Assembly (NCBI GenBank): GCA_964528155.1
Contig: CAZGRL010000021.1
Span: 1-48,893 of the forward strand
Direction of reading: 5' to 3'
DNA: 48,893 nt
Source: G001797105 sp964528155
GTDB lineage: Bacteria > Chloroflexota > Anaerolineae > Anaerolineales > E44-bin32
The first letter of the stretch is position 1. Every line of letters begins with the position of its first letter. The notes below the pieces were generated by a model. It worked only from the letters and a program-made list of their open reading frames with translations, was not told the origin of the DNA and searched no databases. Below, piece after piece: positions 33,714 to 42,637 of this stretch. The position numbers were made by a program, and so were the translations under genes.

Positions 33714-34616
33714 GTGGCTGTGACATACCGGAAAGGCGATGTCGAGGATTCGGCCGCGGTGTTCGACATCTTCTACAAGGCCATCTCTGATCTCGGCCGA
33801 CGGACTGGGGTGACGCCGATATCGGGAGGGAATGATCCCCAGGTTGTTCGAGACTTGTGGCCGAAAAGGAGGTCGATGTTCGAGCACATCGCCTGCACGG
33901 CTTCCGAGTTCTGGATCGCCGAGAACGACGGCATGGCCATCGGCTATGCCAGGTCAATCCGACGGAGCGGGTCTCAAGAGCTGACGGAGTTCTTCGTCAT
34001 GCCCGGGGAGCAGTCAGCCGGCGTGGGAAGCGAGCTCTTTCGAAGGGCCTTTCCGGATGAGCCTGCAACCCATCGCTCGATCATCGCCACGCTGGACGAC
34101 AGGGCGCAGATCCGCTATCTCAAAGCCGGAATGGCCGGTCGTTTCCCGATTAAGTACTTCTCCCGCGAGCCGGAGCCGGTCAAGCTAGAGGGTGATCTGG
34201 TCCCGGAGAGATTGAATCTGACTCCTGAAGTGATGGATGAGCTTCGACAGATCGATCTTGCCCTCATCGGGCACGAACGGCCGGAGGATCACCAATGGTT
34301 GGCAGGCGATCGAGATGGATTTGCCTATCGTCGGGATGGCAGGATCGTCGGCTATGGCTACGTCGGGGAGGCGAGCGGCCCATTCGCCCTACTGGAGGCG
34401 CGGGACTTCCCGGACGCCCTCGCCCACGCAGAAAACCACGCGTTCAACAGGTGGGAGAGGTTCGGGGTCGAGGTACCTCTCGTCAATCGGGCTGCGATCA
34501 GGCACTTGCTGGCACGGGGCTACGTGATGGACTCCTTTACGGCCATCTTCATGAGCGATCGAGAATTCGGTGACTTCGGGCGCTACATCTTCTTCGGCCC
34601 GCCATTCCTGATTTGA
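33714..34616 (+). CDS. GNAT-family acetyltransferase, probably two GNAT folds
   Basis: 300 aa from the GTG at 33714 (a second GTG is at 33720). The N-terminal half carries the acetyl-CoA signature FVMPGEQSAGVGSELFRRAF; the C-terminal half (from about residue 170) looks like a second, degenerate GNAT domain with VEVPLVNRAAIRHLLARGY. Two-fold GNAT proteins are common in actinobacteria and Chloroflexota. The substrate is unknown. The HAD-family gene follows 48 bases downstream. Confidence 0.8.
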   Translation: MAVTYRKGDVEDSAAVFDIFYKAISDLGRRTGVTPISGGNDPQVVRDLWPKRRSMFEHIACTASEFWIAENDGMAIGYARSIRRSGSQELTEFFVMPGEQSAGVGSELFRRAFPDEPATHRSIIATLDDRAQIRYLKAGMAGRFPIKYFSREPEPVKLEGDLVPERLNLTPEVMDELRQIDLALIGHERPEDHQWLAGDRDGFAYRRDGRIVGYGYVGEASGPFALLEARDFPDALAHAENHAFNRWERFGVEVPLVNRAAIRHLLARGYVMDSFTAIFMSDREFGDFGRYIFFGPPFLI

Positions 34617-34664
34617 GCTTCGTGTCCCGATGGGCAATACTGCCCTTCCTGGTTCGCCTGGCCC

Positions 34665-35339
34665 ATGTCGATGAGCGACGGAGCGTCGCAAGCGGAGGTC
34701 GAGGCGCCCATCCGGACAATTCTGTTCGATCTCTCGGATGTTTTGGTTGTCGGACTGACCGGCCTGGGGGATACCCTGCGGGGCCGGCTTCCGTACACAG
34801 CGACAGAGATCCTGGCCCAATTCCGCAGCCCACCGATGTCGGATTTCCTCCTGGGGTCAATCACGGAAGACGCGTATTTGAGACGAGTCATGCAGGAGTT
34901 CGGCTGGGATATCGACCTGGCCGAACTGAAGAATTCGATCCGGCGGCACTTCGATCAGACGGTGCCCGGCATGGTGGAGATCGTCGCCGCCTTGGCCAAA
35001 TACTATCCTCTGTATCTACTCTCCGACCATGGCCGCGAGTGGATCGAGTATATCGAGAGCAGGCATGTATTCCTGGGGAGTTTCAGTCAGAGGTTCTATT
35101 CGTTCTCGCTTCACACGCGGAAGAACAACCCGACGACATACCGCTCCATTCTACCTGTGATGGGATGCGACCCCCACGAGTGTCTGTTCATCGATGATCG
35201 TCATTTGTTCCTGGACGCCGCCAATGAGGTCGGTCTGCAGACAATCTTGTTTCGGGACAGCCGACAACTTCTCCGTGATCTTCGGCGTTTTGGGATCACG
35301 CTCTCAGGCCCAGCCGCTCCTCCGCGGAGTTCGTCGTAG
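34665..35339 (+). CDS. HAD-superfamily hydrolase-like protein
   Basis: 224 aa. HAD motifs: LFDLSDVL (nucleophile Asp at about 21, with Ser in place of the second Asp), LSDH (motif II), KNNPTTY (motif III Lys) and FIDDR (motif IV). It is like the YihX/epoxide-hydrolase-type HAD proteins, in which the second Asp is often not conserved, so phosphatase activity is uncertain. The cap is helical. The last 44 bases overlap the end of the convergent short-chain dehydrogenase gene. Confidence 0.8.
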   Translation: MSMSDGASQAEVEAPIRTILFDLSDVLVVGLTGLGDTLRGRLPYTATEILAQFRSPPMSDFLLGSITEDAYLRRVMQEFGWDIDLAELKNSIRRHFDQTVPGMVEIVAALAKYYPLYLLSDHGREWIEYIESRHVFLGSFSQRFYSFSLHTRKNNPTTYRSILPVMGCDPHECLFIDDRHLFLDAANEVGLQTILFRDSRQLLRDLRRFGITLSGPAAPPRSSS

Positions 35340-36165
35340 CCTCCGTCAGCGGGCTCATCGCCGATAGGGATTGTTCCCGGCGACGATGCGCCGCCTGCCA
35401 GCGACGGCCGATCAGTCTGGCGATTCCCGTCGAAGGCATAAGCCGACTCAACGCCAGCAGGGATTGGTTCAACAGACCCGGGACGTAGATCGCATGACCC
35501 TTGAGGGCGTGGTCGAGTGTGCGCGCCGCAACCAGTCCGATGTTCTGGGTCGTCAGATGCCCCATAAGACCCTGGGCTTCGATCGCCTCGATGCATTCGT
35601 CCGTCGTCGGAAGGCCGGCGGGACAAAGAACCGTGACGGTGGCCCCGAGGCCTTCGACTTCGGCTTTCAGCGCAAGGGAGAAATCAAGTAGGAATCTCTT
35701 GGATGCAGCGTAGGTCGCCTTCACCGGCATCGGGAAAAACGCAGCCAGGCTGGAGACCGTGATGATGCGGAATGGGATCCCCGGATCCGACCAGCCGAGC
35801 ACGGCGTGGGTCATCTCTAGCGTGCCTTCGATATTGAGCCGGAGGATGGTCCGCAGCTTTTCAGGCCGTTGTTCGCGAAATGTCCCTTCGAAATCTCCGC
35901 CGGCGACGTTGATCAAAGCCCAGAACCTCGTCCGACCGGACCGAATGAAATCGAAGAGGCCGGACCGCGAGCTCGGATCCGTCAGATCGCATACATGACA
36001 GACGACGCCGATCCCGTAGGTGCGCCGCAGCCCGTCCGCCAGAACATCCAGGCTGTCCGCATCCAGGTCGGTCAGGAAGAGGTCCCAACCCCGGCGAGCG
36101 CATTCGACGGCGAAGGCCTTCCCCAGACCGCCTGTAGCCCCGGTGATCATGACTTTGCTACGCAT
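35296..36165 (-). CDS. Short-chain dehydrogenase/reductase (SDR)
   Basis: 289 aa from the ATG at 36165, preceded by GGAGGT; a longer frame to 36222 lacks a ribosome site and enters the promoter. Cofactor loop TGATGGLGKAFA, then DLTDPSS, NVAGG (in place of NNAG), catalytic Ser in TVSSLAAFFP and YAASK. It resembles YqjQ/DltE-type or fatty-acyl-related SDRs; the substrate is unknown. The gene is divergent from the 36324 SDR, and the two promoters share one palindromic region. Confidence 0.85.
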   Translation of the reverse strand: MRSKVMITGATGGLGKAFAVECARRGWDLFLTDLDADSLDVLADGLRRTYGIGVVCHVCDLTDPSSRSGLFDFIRSGRTRFWALINVAGGDFEGTFREQRPEKLRTILRLNIEGTLEMTHAVLGWSDPGIPFRIITVSSLAAFFPMPVKATYAASKRFLLDFSLALKAEVEGLGATVTVLCPAGLPTTDECIEAIEAQGLMGHLTTQNIGLVAARTLDHALKGHAIYVPGLLNQSLLALSRLMPSTGIARLIGRRWQAAHRRREQSLSAMSPLTEATTNSAEERLGLRA

Positions 36166-36209
36166 ATCAACCTCCAGGCCGAATAGGCGTGCCAGCTCAG
36201 CCAGGTCGG

Positions 36210-36297
36210 AGTCTAGCCGCAATTCCTGGAAATGTCAAACGAGTGTTCAAAACGAGCGTATGAAACGCTTGACAAAAGCGTCGGATATACCTATCAT
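36210..36297. promoter_or_regulatory. Divergent promoters with mirrored -35 boxes
   Basis: Rightward: TTGACA (36269-36274), 17 bases, TATCAT (36292-36297). Leftward, on the minus strand: TTGACA (36238-36233), 17 bases, TAGACT (36215-36210). The two -35 boxes lie in inverted arms TGTCAAACG (36233-36241) and CGCTTGACA (36266-36274), matching at 8 of 9. There are also direct repeats AAACGAGTG and AAACGAGCG (36237-36245, 36250-36258). A TetR protein is encoded downstream, so this is a probable TetR operator controlling both dehydrogenases. Confidence 0.65.
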
Positions 36298-36323
36298 TCG
36301 GGCGGGCGGGGAGGTCCGCCGAA

Positions 36324-37223
36324 ATGTCTGAGACATGTGATCAGAGCCAGGGCAAGCTGTTCGTCGTCACCGGTGCAACGTCGGGCATCGGATTGGCGAT
36401 TGTCCGCGAGCTGCTCAAGCGAGGGCAGGCCGTCATTGGAGTAGGGCGGTCCGAGACCCGCTGTGCCGATGTCGCTCGGCAATCGGCCGAGAGCTTTCCT
36501 GATGGTCGGCTCGCCTTCGAAGTGGCCGATCTCTCCACTCAGCGGAATGTGCGCCGGCTGGCGGTCGACATCGGACGGCGGCTTGACGGATGGGGCGAAG
36601 TCGGCCTGGACGGACTGGTCAATAACGCCGGAACGTTCACCTTCTGGCAGACGCTGACCCCTGAGGGATTTGAAACCCAATGGGCAGTCAATCACCTGGC
36701 ACCGTTCCTCCTGACGAATCTGCTCCTTCCACGATTGCAGGCAAAGCCAGAGGCACGGGTGGTGACCGTGAGCTCCGGTTCGCACTACGGGGCGCGTCTG
36801 GATTGGAGTGACATCCAGCGTCTGCGTCACTACAACCCGCTGCAGGTCTACAAGCAGACCAAGCTCGCCAATGTCTTGTTCACAGCCGAGCTCGGGCGTC
36901 GCCTCGGTGTATCGTCGAGTATTCGCGCGCTCGCCGCTGACCCAGGTCTGGTCGACACCGAGATGGGCATGAAGGTCAACTCGCGCCTGGCTCGGTGGGT
37001 CTGGTCGATCCGGCGCCGAAGCGGAATACCGGCCGAACGATCCGCTGCCGGGATCGTGAGGTTGTTGCTCGACCCGGATGTCCTCCACTCTAGAGAGGTT
37101 TATTGGAAGCACGGACGACCCAAGCCACCGGACCCGGCAGGGCTGGATGCGGACGCTGCACGCCGGCTGTGGGAGCTCTCGGCGCAGATGTGTGGCCTAG
37201 CACAGGAGGCAGAAGCAGCATGA
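36324..37223 (+). CDS. Short-chain dehydrogenase/reductase, retinol-dehydrogenase-like
   Basis: 299 aa. Motifs: TGATSGIGLAIVRELLKRG, GRSETRC, DLSTQRNV, LVNNAG, catalytic Ser in VTVSSGSHYG and the YxxxK in VYKQTKLANVL. The long C-terminal tail and the GLVDTEM segment match retinol-dehydrogenase-like and WW-domain-oxidoreductase-like SDRs. It is followed directly (ATGA) by a TetR regulator, and transcribed divergently from another SDR; both may act on the same class of hydrophobic alcohols or ketones (inference). Confidence 0.87.
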   Translation: MSETCDQSQGKLFVVTGATSGIGLAIVRELLKRGQAVIGVGRSETRCADVARQSAESFPDGRLAFEVADLSTQRNVRRLAVDIGRRLDGWGEVGLDGLVNNAGTFTFWQTLTPEGFETQWAVNHLAPFLLTNLLLPRLQAKPEARVVTVSSGSHYGARLDWSDIQRLRHYNPLQVYKQTKLANVLFTAELGRRLGVSSSIRALAADPGLVDTEMGMKVNSRLARWVWSIRRRSGIPAERSAAGIVRLLLDPDVLHSREVYWKHGRPKPPDPAGLDADAARRLWELSAQMCGLAQEAEAA

Positions 37224-37843
37224 CGAATGATGATCGAACCACCCGTCAGGCGATCCTGGAAGCCGTCGTCACCTGTATCGAGCGGGATGGGATCGATCGC
37301 CTGACCACGCGCGCCATCGCCGGCGAAGCCGGGACGAATATCGCCTCGATCAACTATCACTTCCGAACGAAGGATCAGCTTGTCGCCCAGGCGCTGACCA
37401 TGACGATCAACCATGCGCTTGAGGATGTCTTCGTGGACATCCATGCGCAGGACATCTCCTTCCGTGAGATCCTTGAAAACGTGCTGTTCTATCTGATTGA
37501 CGGAGGCTTGCGCTTCCCTGGGATTACCACGGCTCACCTCTACCGCGCCGTGGTCGAAAAGGATTACAACTCGGCCGGAGCGGTCGCAATCCGAAAGGCG
37601 TCCGACAGACTGGCCAGGCGTGCCATCAGTGAATTGTCCGGCGAAGACCCGGCCCGGATTCGATTCTTGCTCTCGCATCTCCTCGGTTCAGTGATGTTCA
37701 TGCTTCTTGCCCCGGATTTCTTCAAACTGAAGAAGCCATACAAACCGTCCGATGTCGCCGGCCGCCGGCGGCTGGCCGAGGAGTACACGACAATGTTCTT
37801 CGCCAGTCTGAGCCACGCCGCTCCGAAGGTCGAGTCCAGCTAG
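37220..37843 (+). CDS. TetR-family transcriptional regulator
   Basis: 207 aa from the ATG at 37220, ten bases after AGGAGG, overlapping the SDR stop by ATGA. The N-terminal helix-turn-helix (RQAILEAVVTCIERDGIDRLTTRAIAGEAG, then SINYHFRTKDQLV) is typical. The ligand domain is divergent. It is co-translated with the SDR it probably controls, together with the divergent SDR, through the palindrome at 36233-36274. Confidence 0.88.
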   Translation: MTNDDRTTRQAILEAVVTCIERDGIDRLTTRAIAGEAGTNIASINYHFRTKDQLVAQALTMTINHALEDVFVDIHAQDISFREILENVLFYLIDGGLRFPGITTAHLYRAVVEKDYNSAGAVAIRKASDRLARRAISELSGEDPARIRFLLSHLLGSVMFMLLAPDFFKLKKPYKPSDVAGRRRLAEEYTTMFFASLSHAAPKVESS

Positions 37844-38187
37844 CTGGACTCCGTTCCCCATCGCACACTCTTTCTCAAGGGATACCCGCCTCCCCGGCTG
37901 CGAAACCGCCCCGGGGGAGGCCTCATCTCAGACTGGGCGGGGAGATCCGGCGCCTGGCGCTCCGTCAGTCCGATCGCAAGTCAGCCAGTGATGGGCACCA
38001 TGCCAGCCTGGCTGTGACCAACTGATAACCGCGGAGAGGACGAAGCCATTCCTCGCTTGGGTGCGGTTTTCCTGTCGTGCACGTCCTCTGGCGGGTATGA
38101 GCTATCATCGTCCATGCCCGGCAGGGTATCCGGGTGAGCCGGAATCGGGCAACGTCTCAGACAGTGTCAACATGCGGGAGAGAAGCA
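37844..38187. other. Intergenic region with a terminator-like hairpin
   Basis: About 345 bases without a recognised gene. A hairpin at 37888-37921 (GCCTCCCCGG with CCGGGGGAGGC) 45 bases after the TetR stop is a probable terminator. The rest shows no clear promoter or repeat. Confidence 0.5.
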
Positions 38188-38850
38188 ATGGGCACACAGG
38201 TGAATCTCAAACCGACGTTCGACTTCCTCAAGGCACTCAAGCGAAACAACAATCGGACCTGGTTTCAAGATCATCGGGCCGAGTACGAGGAAGCCAGTCG
38301 GGCGTTCGAGGCCTTTGTCGGCGCGCTGATCGACGAGTTAAGGCCGACGGAAGGGTTGCGCGGCCTGACACCGAAGGACTGCATCTTCAGGATCTACCGC
38401 GACATCCGCTTCTCCAAGGATAAGACGCCGTACAAGATTCACATGGGGGCCTACATCGCGCCGGGCGGCAGGAAGGCCATGCAAATCGGCTACTACGTCC
38501 ACGTCAGTCCGGGGGATTCGATGATCGCCGGAGGGCTCCATGAGCCGGACCCGAAACGTCTAGACAGGTTCAGACAGGCAATCGTCCGCGATGCTGGATC
38601 GTTCAAGAAGATCGTCGAGGCCAAAGCGTTTCGGGAGTACTTCGGGGAGGTTGAAGGGGAGAAGCTGAAGTCAGCACCCAGAGGCTATTCCAGGGATCAC
38701 CCCGAGATCGAGTTGCTTCGACTGAAGCAAGTCACGGTCTATCACCGTTTCTCCGATCGCGAGATGCTTGAGTCGGACATTGTCAGGCAGACGATCAAAG
38801 GCTTCAAACGGATGAAGCCGTTCCTGGTGTACCTGGACTCCATTCGTTGA
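38188..38850 (+). CDS. DUF2461 family protein
   Basis: 220 aa from the ATG at 38188; the preceding in-frame ATG at 38134 is less likely because it adds a non-conserved stretch. Conserved features: FDFLKALKRNNNRTWFQDHR, CIFRIYRDIRFSKDKTPYKIHMGAY, then HVSPGDSMIAGGLHEPDP. This is the DUF2461 (TIGR02453) family, found widely in bacteria and fungi, function unknown. No signal peptide. A DUF2277 gene starts 22 bases later; the two may be co-transcribed. Confidence 0.85.
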   Translation: MGTQVNLKPTFDFLKALKRNNNRTWFQDHRAEYEEASRAFEAFVGALIDELRPTEGLRGLTPKDCIFRIYRDIRFSKDKTPYKIHMGAYIAPGGRKAMQIGYYVHVSPGDSMIAGGLHEPDPKRLDRFRQAIVRDAGSFKKIVEAKAFREYFGEVEGEKLKSAPRGYSRDHPEIELLRLKQVTVYHRFSDREMLESDIVRQTIKGFKRMKPFLVYLDSIR

Positions 38851-38872
38851 GCGTCGGTATCGGAGATGGATC

Positions 38873-39142
38873 ATGTGCCGGAACATCAAACAACTTCGCG
38901 GAATGGAAGACGGGCCGTCCGATGAGCAGTTGCAGTTGGCCGCCCTGCAGTACGTCCGAAAGGTGACAGGCTATCGATCGCCATCGAAAGCAAACGCTGA
39001 GGCGTTTGACCTCGCCGTCGCCGAGATCGCTGAGTCGACCCGCATTCTTCTCTCGCGCCTTGTGATCCGCGACCGGCCGACACGGGCAGTTACCACCCCG
39101 GCGACTCATCATCTTAGCCCAGTTCAGCGCTCATCCAACTGA
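38873..39142 (+). CDS. DUF2277 family small protein
   Basis: 89 aa. The start MCRNIKQLRGMEDGPSDEQL followed by ALQYVRKVTGYRSPSKAN and FDLAVAEIAESTRILL is the DUF2277 signature; the family length is about 70-90 aa. The Met-Cys-Arg-Asn start with a Cys next to the initiator is conserved in the family. Function unknown. The C-terminal 25 residues are not part of the domain. Confidence 0.85.
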   Translation: MCRNIKQLRGMEDGPSDEQLQLAALQYVRKVTGYRSPSKANAEAFDLAVAEIAESTRILLSRLVIRDRPTRAVTTPATHHLSPVQRSSN

Positions 39143-39276
39143 CCCTGTTTGGCACAATTCGAATCGTCCGGCACCCCATCCGGCCGGATTTCGGCCGAAT
39201 GGCGATTGCGCCAGACGACGGCTGAGGTCTAGACTTAACAACTTCGGGACTCGCCGACCATGGGGCAGACATTTGC

Positions 39277-40203
39277 ATGAAGGGTGACTCGGTCGTCCGC
39301 GCCTGGCAGTTGACGAAGCGCTACGGCAGGACCCTGGCCGTCGATCGACTGACGATGGAGGTGCCGCGTGGTGAGGTCTTCGGCTTCCTCGGGCCTAACG
39401 GGGCCGGCAAGACGACCACGATCGCTATGCTCCTGGGATTGGTGCGGCCCACCTCCGGTACGGCGGAGGTGCTCGGGCAGGACGTACGCAAGGGACTCAA
39501 GAACACCCTACGACGGACAGGTGCGACAATCGAGAGCCCGGCCTTCTATCCGTATCTCTCCGGACGCGAGAATCTGTGTGTCATTGCCCAGATCCTGGGC
39601 GGTAAGGCTCCGGATCGAGTTGACCTCGTTCTCGACCTCGTCGGCCTCGGAGGGCGGGGAGGCGATCTGTTCAAGATCTACTCGATGGGGATGAAGCAGC
39701 GGCTCGCCCTCGCCGCCGCCATGCTCAACGACCCCGACTTTTACATCCTCGACGAGCCGACGAACGGGCTCGACCCGGCCGGCATCCAGGAGACGCGCAG
39801 ACTGTTGCGCCGCCTTGTGGATGAGGATGACAAGACGGTGTTCCTCTCGAGTCACCTGCTTCACGAAGTGCAACAGGTCTGCGATCGGGTGGTGATCATC
39901 GACCATGGGCGAGTGATCGCTCAGGGTCTTGTCCGAGAGCTTCTGCTGGGGAAGGAAGCGATTGAGGTGGAGTTGCTCGAGCAAGACTTCGCCCGGGCAG
40001 AGGCGATTCTCGCGCCGGTCGAGTGGGTGCGGGGGCTTAGACGCCAGGATGATCGCCTGCACATTGCCGCGCCTCCGGAACGTTCGAGCGAGGTTGCAGC
40101 GATCTTGGCCGGCGCAGGAATCTATCCCAGTCAGCTTCTGCGAGCCTCGAAAACTCTTGAAGACCTTTTCCTGCAATTGACCGGCAGTGGGGAAAATGAT
40201 TGA
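39277..40203 (+). CDS. ABC-2 type exporter, ATP-binding protein
   Basis: 308 aa. Walker A GPNGAGKTTT, Q-loop region, signature YSMGMKQRLALAAAML, Walker B FYILDEPTNGLDP and the switch His in SSHLLHEV are all present. The C-terminal 80 residues are an extra domain common in exporters of drugs, antibiotics or lipids (NatA/BcrA-like). It overlaps the first permease gene and forms a three-gene transporter operon. The cargo is unknown. Confidence 0.92.
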   Translation: MKGDSVVRAWQLTKRYGRTLAVDRLTMEVPRGEVFGFLGPNGAGKTTTIAMLLGLVRPTSGTAEVLGQDVRKGLKNTLRRTGATIESPAFYPYLSGRENLCVIAQILGGKAPDRVDLVLDLVGLGGRGGDLFKIYSMGMKQRLALAAAMLNDPDFYILDEPTNGLDPAGIQETRRLLRRLVDEDDKTVFLSSHLLHEVQQVCDRVVIIDHGRVIAQGLVRELLLGKEAIEVELLEQDFARAEAILAPVEWVRGLRRQDDRLHIAAPPERSSEVAAILAGAGIYPSQLLRASKTLEDLFLQLTGSGEND

Positions 40204-41170
40204 CAGCTGGCACTTGCTCATGGCGGAGACTCGAAAGGTCGTGCGCCGGCGGTCGTCATGGGCCTTGATGTTGATCCTGGTCCTGGTGTCAGTCCTTCAT
40301 GCGCGAAGCTTGAGAACATCCTTGCTGGACTACCAGCAGGCGATCGAGAGCGGGATCGGCCGTTACGGACAACCGGTTCCGCCGGCCGTCGCCCGTGCAT
40401 CTGAGGCCGACCTGACCCGTCGCATGACATTCCCCGACGCGCTGGACGAGGTGTGGGAGGTCACGGGCACCTGGGGAACTGTCGCCCTGCTGATCGCAGT
40501 CAGCATCCAGACCGGCGAGGAATTCGATAACGGGACCGCCCGAACGGTGCTAATTCGAGGCGTGGGGCGCGGGCTATGGCCGATCTCCAAAGTCCTGGCC
40601 TATCTCATCATCGCCGGACTGGTCTGGTTGCTCCTGGCCCTGCTCCAGATTCCTATCGGCTTCTGGACGCAATCGCAGACTGGAATCCAGGTGGACAGAG
40701 CCGCCGTTCAGGTCGTCAATTGGTTGGCCTTTGCGGGAAGGCTGCTGCGCGCCTGGGTGGCGACGGTCCCGTACATCGGCTTCGCCACGGGTTTCGCCTT
40801 GCTGGCACGCGGGGCTGGTCCGGCGCTGGCACTTGGCCTCGGCCTACGCTTTGTTGAAATCGTGTCGGACGGTTTTGGGCCGTTCCTGGTCTCGATGAAA
40901 CTCGCCGGGGTCGAGGCGTTCAGCACCCTGTATCGCCTTTGGGCGCCCATGCATGCGATGTCCTTCGACTGGAACACCAAAGTCTGGACGACGTGGGGCG
41001 GTTCGATATGGTCTGAAGCGCTTGTCTCGCTGCCGGGGGGTGCGCCTGAGAAACTGCCAGGCCCTCTTCATAGCAACCCGATCCTGGCGGGAGGCATACT
41101 GCTGCTTTGGAGCGTGGTTTGGATCGCCGTCGGCGCCTGGTCGCTCAGGCGGAGGGACATCACGTCGTGA
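40196..41170 (+). CDS. ABC-2 type exporter, permease 1
   Basis: 324 aa from the ATG at 40196, overlapping the ATPase stop by 8 nt; a GTG at 40187 is a possible earlier start. It has a large N-terminal extracytoplasmic part between the first and second helices (residues about 35-95) and about six hydrophobic segments. It ends at a stop that overlaps the second permease start (GTGA). ABC-2 permease of the BcrB/LnrM-like class, with the ATPase 39277-40203. Confidence 0.82.
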   Translation: MIDSWHLLMAETRKVVRRRSSWALMLILVLVSVLHARSLRTSLLDYQQAIESGIGRYGQPVPPAVARASEADLTRRMTFPDALDEVWEVTGTWGTVALLIAVSIQTGEEFDNGTARTVLIRGVGRGLWPISKVLAYLIIAGLVWLLLALLQIPIGFWTQSQTGIQVDRAAVQVVNWLAFAGRLLRAWVATVPYIGFATGFALLARGAGPALALGLGLRFVEIVSDGFGPFLVSMKLAGVEAFSTLYRLWAPMHAMSFDWNTKVWTTWGGSIWSEALVSLPGGAPEKLPGPLHSNPILAGGILLLWSVVWIAVGAWSLRRRDITS

Positions 41171-41931
41171 AGGCCTGGCTGAGACTAGCTGGTGCCGAGG
41201 TCGACAAACTCCGCTCGGATGTGATCTTGCGCGCCGTTGTGCTGGCGCTGCTCTTGGGGCCTTTGGTGATGGTGGTGATCCTTCGCCTGGCTGCGCCCAA
41301 AGTCTCAAGTGTGATCGAGAATCCCGGCGAGATTCCCCTGGCCACGACCGTTCTTCTGGCCGCGGTTGGCGCGGCCGTTCTGGCGGCGTCGGCCTTCGGT
41401 CGCGAGTATGACATGGGCACAGTCAGGACGATCCTGGCGCGGGGTGTTCCCCGCGCCGACTGGATCACAGCCAAGATCGCAGTCGTGATGACGACGCTCT
41501 CACTCACAGGTCTGATTTCCGCCGGGATCGGGCTGATTGCCTTGAGCCTGGCAGGCTGGCAAGCGGAGGGAGGCGAGGTCGTCGGCTCGCTCCTTCGTGC
41601 ATCGGTGCTCCTTCCGCTCGCATGTCTGGTGTACGGTGGGATGTCGGCCATAGGCTCGGTTCTCGGTCGCTCAGCGGCGGCAGGGATGCTCGCCGGTCTG
41701 ACGTTATTCCTGGGCGAGTTCCTGCTCTCGACAATGCGCGACCGCATCCCCTTCGGCGAATGGCTACCCATCAGCAACCTGTTCTCCATGATCGGCGGTG
41801 TCTTCGCCTCGATTCTTCGGCCGGACGATTCGGTATCCGCCGGTACTGCCGCGTTCAGGTTGCTGTCGGTGGGAGTCGGTTTGCTCTTGTCGGCCATTCT
41901 GATCTTCCGTCAGAGGGATGTCACGGGCTAG
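41167..41931 (+). CDS. ABC-2 type exporter, permease 2
   Basis: 254 aa from the GTG at 41167 (GTGA over the previous stop). About six helices; AAVGAAVLAASAFGREYDMGTVRTIL is the ABC-2 coupling-helix region that contacts the ATPase. A second, different permease next to the first suggests a heterodimeric membrane part. Nothing in the sequence points to the cargo. Confidence 0.85.
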   Translation: MKAWLRLAGAEVDKLRSDVILRAVVLALLLGPLVMVVILRLAAPKVSSVIENPGEIPLATTVLLAAVGAAVLAASAFGREYDMGTVRTILARGVPRADWITAKIAVVMTTLSLTGLISAGIGLIALSLAGWQAEGGEVVGSLLRASVLLPLACLVYGGMSAIGSVLGRSAAAGMLAGLTLFLGEFLLSTMRDRIPFGEWLPISNLFSMIGGVFASILRPDDSVSAGTAAFRLLSVGVGLLLSAILIFRQRDVTG

Positions 41932-42128
41932 GAGATTGACGAACCGAGCTTGGGGCGAACGCGAGACTTCCTGGGGAGAGCGCCTGATTCGCGAAACCGG
42001 CCTCGCGTCGGGCGGTGAAGTGTCGGGTCATCAGATCTGCCACGCTTGACCCGATGGATGGGATGACCCTGGTGGGGTATCAGTAGGTGCAAGTGCGTCT
42101 CACGGCTTGGTTTAGCATCTGAGTTGGC

Positions 42129-42455
42129 GTGCTCATGCTCGCGCAGTGGGGGAGGACCATCGCCGCAGGGCATGCGCCGGAGCTCCAGACCGAGCCCATC
42201 CGGCTGGGCTTCCACCTGGCGGCGGAGTTCGCTACGGCCGGGATGCTCATAGCCTCGGGCTGGGCGATCCCGTCACGGCGACGCTGGGCGCGCGTACTCG
42301 GGCTCGTGGGCCTTGGGATGCTCATGTACACGGTGATCGTCGGCCCGGGCTACTTCGCGCAGCGTCCCCCATGGCCACCGGTTGTCCTCTTCGCCGTGCT
42401 GTTCGTCGTCGGAAGGCTCGCGGTCTACACTCTGGCGGAATCCCAGCCTGGCTGA
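42129..42455 (+). CDS. Small membrane protein, conserved hypothetical
   Basis: 108 aa from a GTG (alternative ATG two codons later). It starts with WGRTIAAGHAPELQTEPIRLGFHLAAEF, a pattern I recognise from small uncharacterised bacterial membrane proteins, and has three hydrophobic segments. An in-frame stop lies directly before the start (42120-42122). The N-terminus may be shortened because the family usually has a helix before this point. Function unknown. Confidence 0.55.
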   Translation: MLMLAQWGRTIAAGHAPELQTEPIRLGFHLAAEFATAGMLIASGWAIPSRRRWARVLGLVGLGMLMYTVIVGPGYFAQRPPWPPVVLFAVLFVVGRLAVYTLAESQPG

Positions 42456-42637
42456 TCTGCACTCGGACCGTCGGGCGGTAGGCTGTCTTGTACTGACTCT
42501 CCCATCCGCTGCTCGCGCCGGAGAACTGGGCAGATCCAGCCGCGCGAGTGTTATCCTCATCAAGGACCACCAATTGTGTCTCTTGCGCGCCGTGACCTCT
42601 CGGGCCGCCGGCCTGATACCTTCGATCGGATCGCAGC

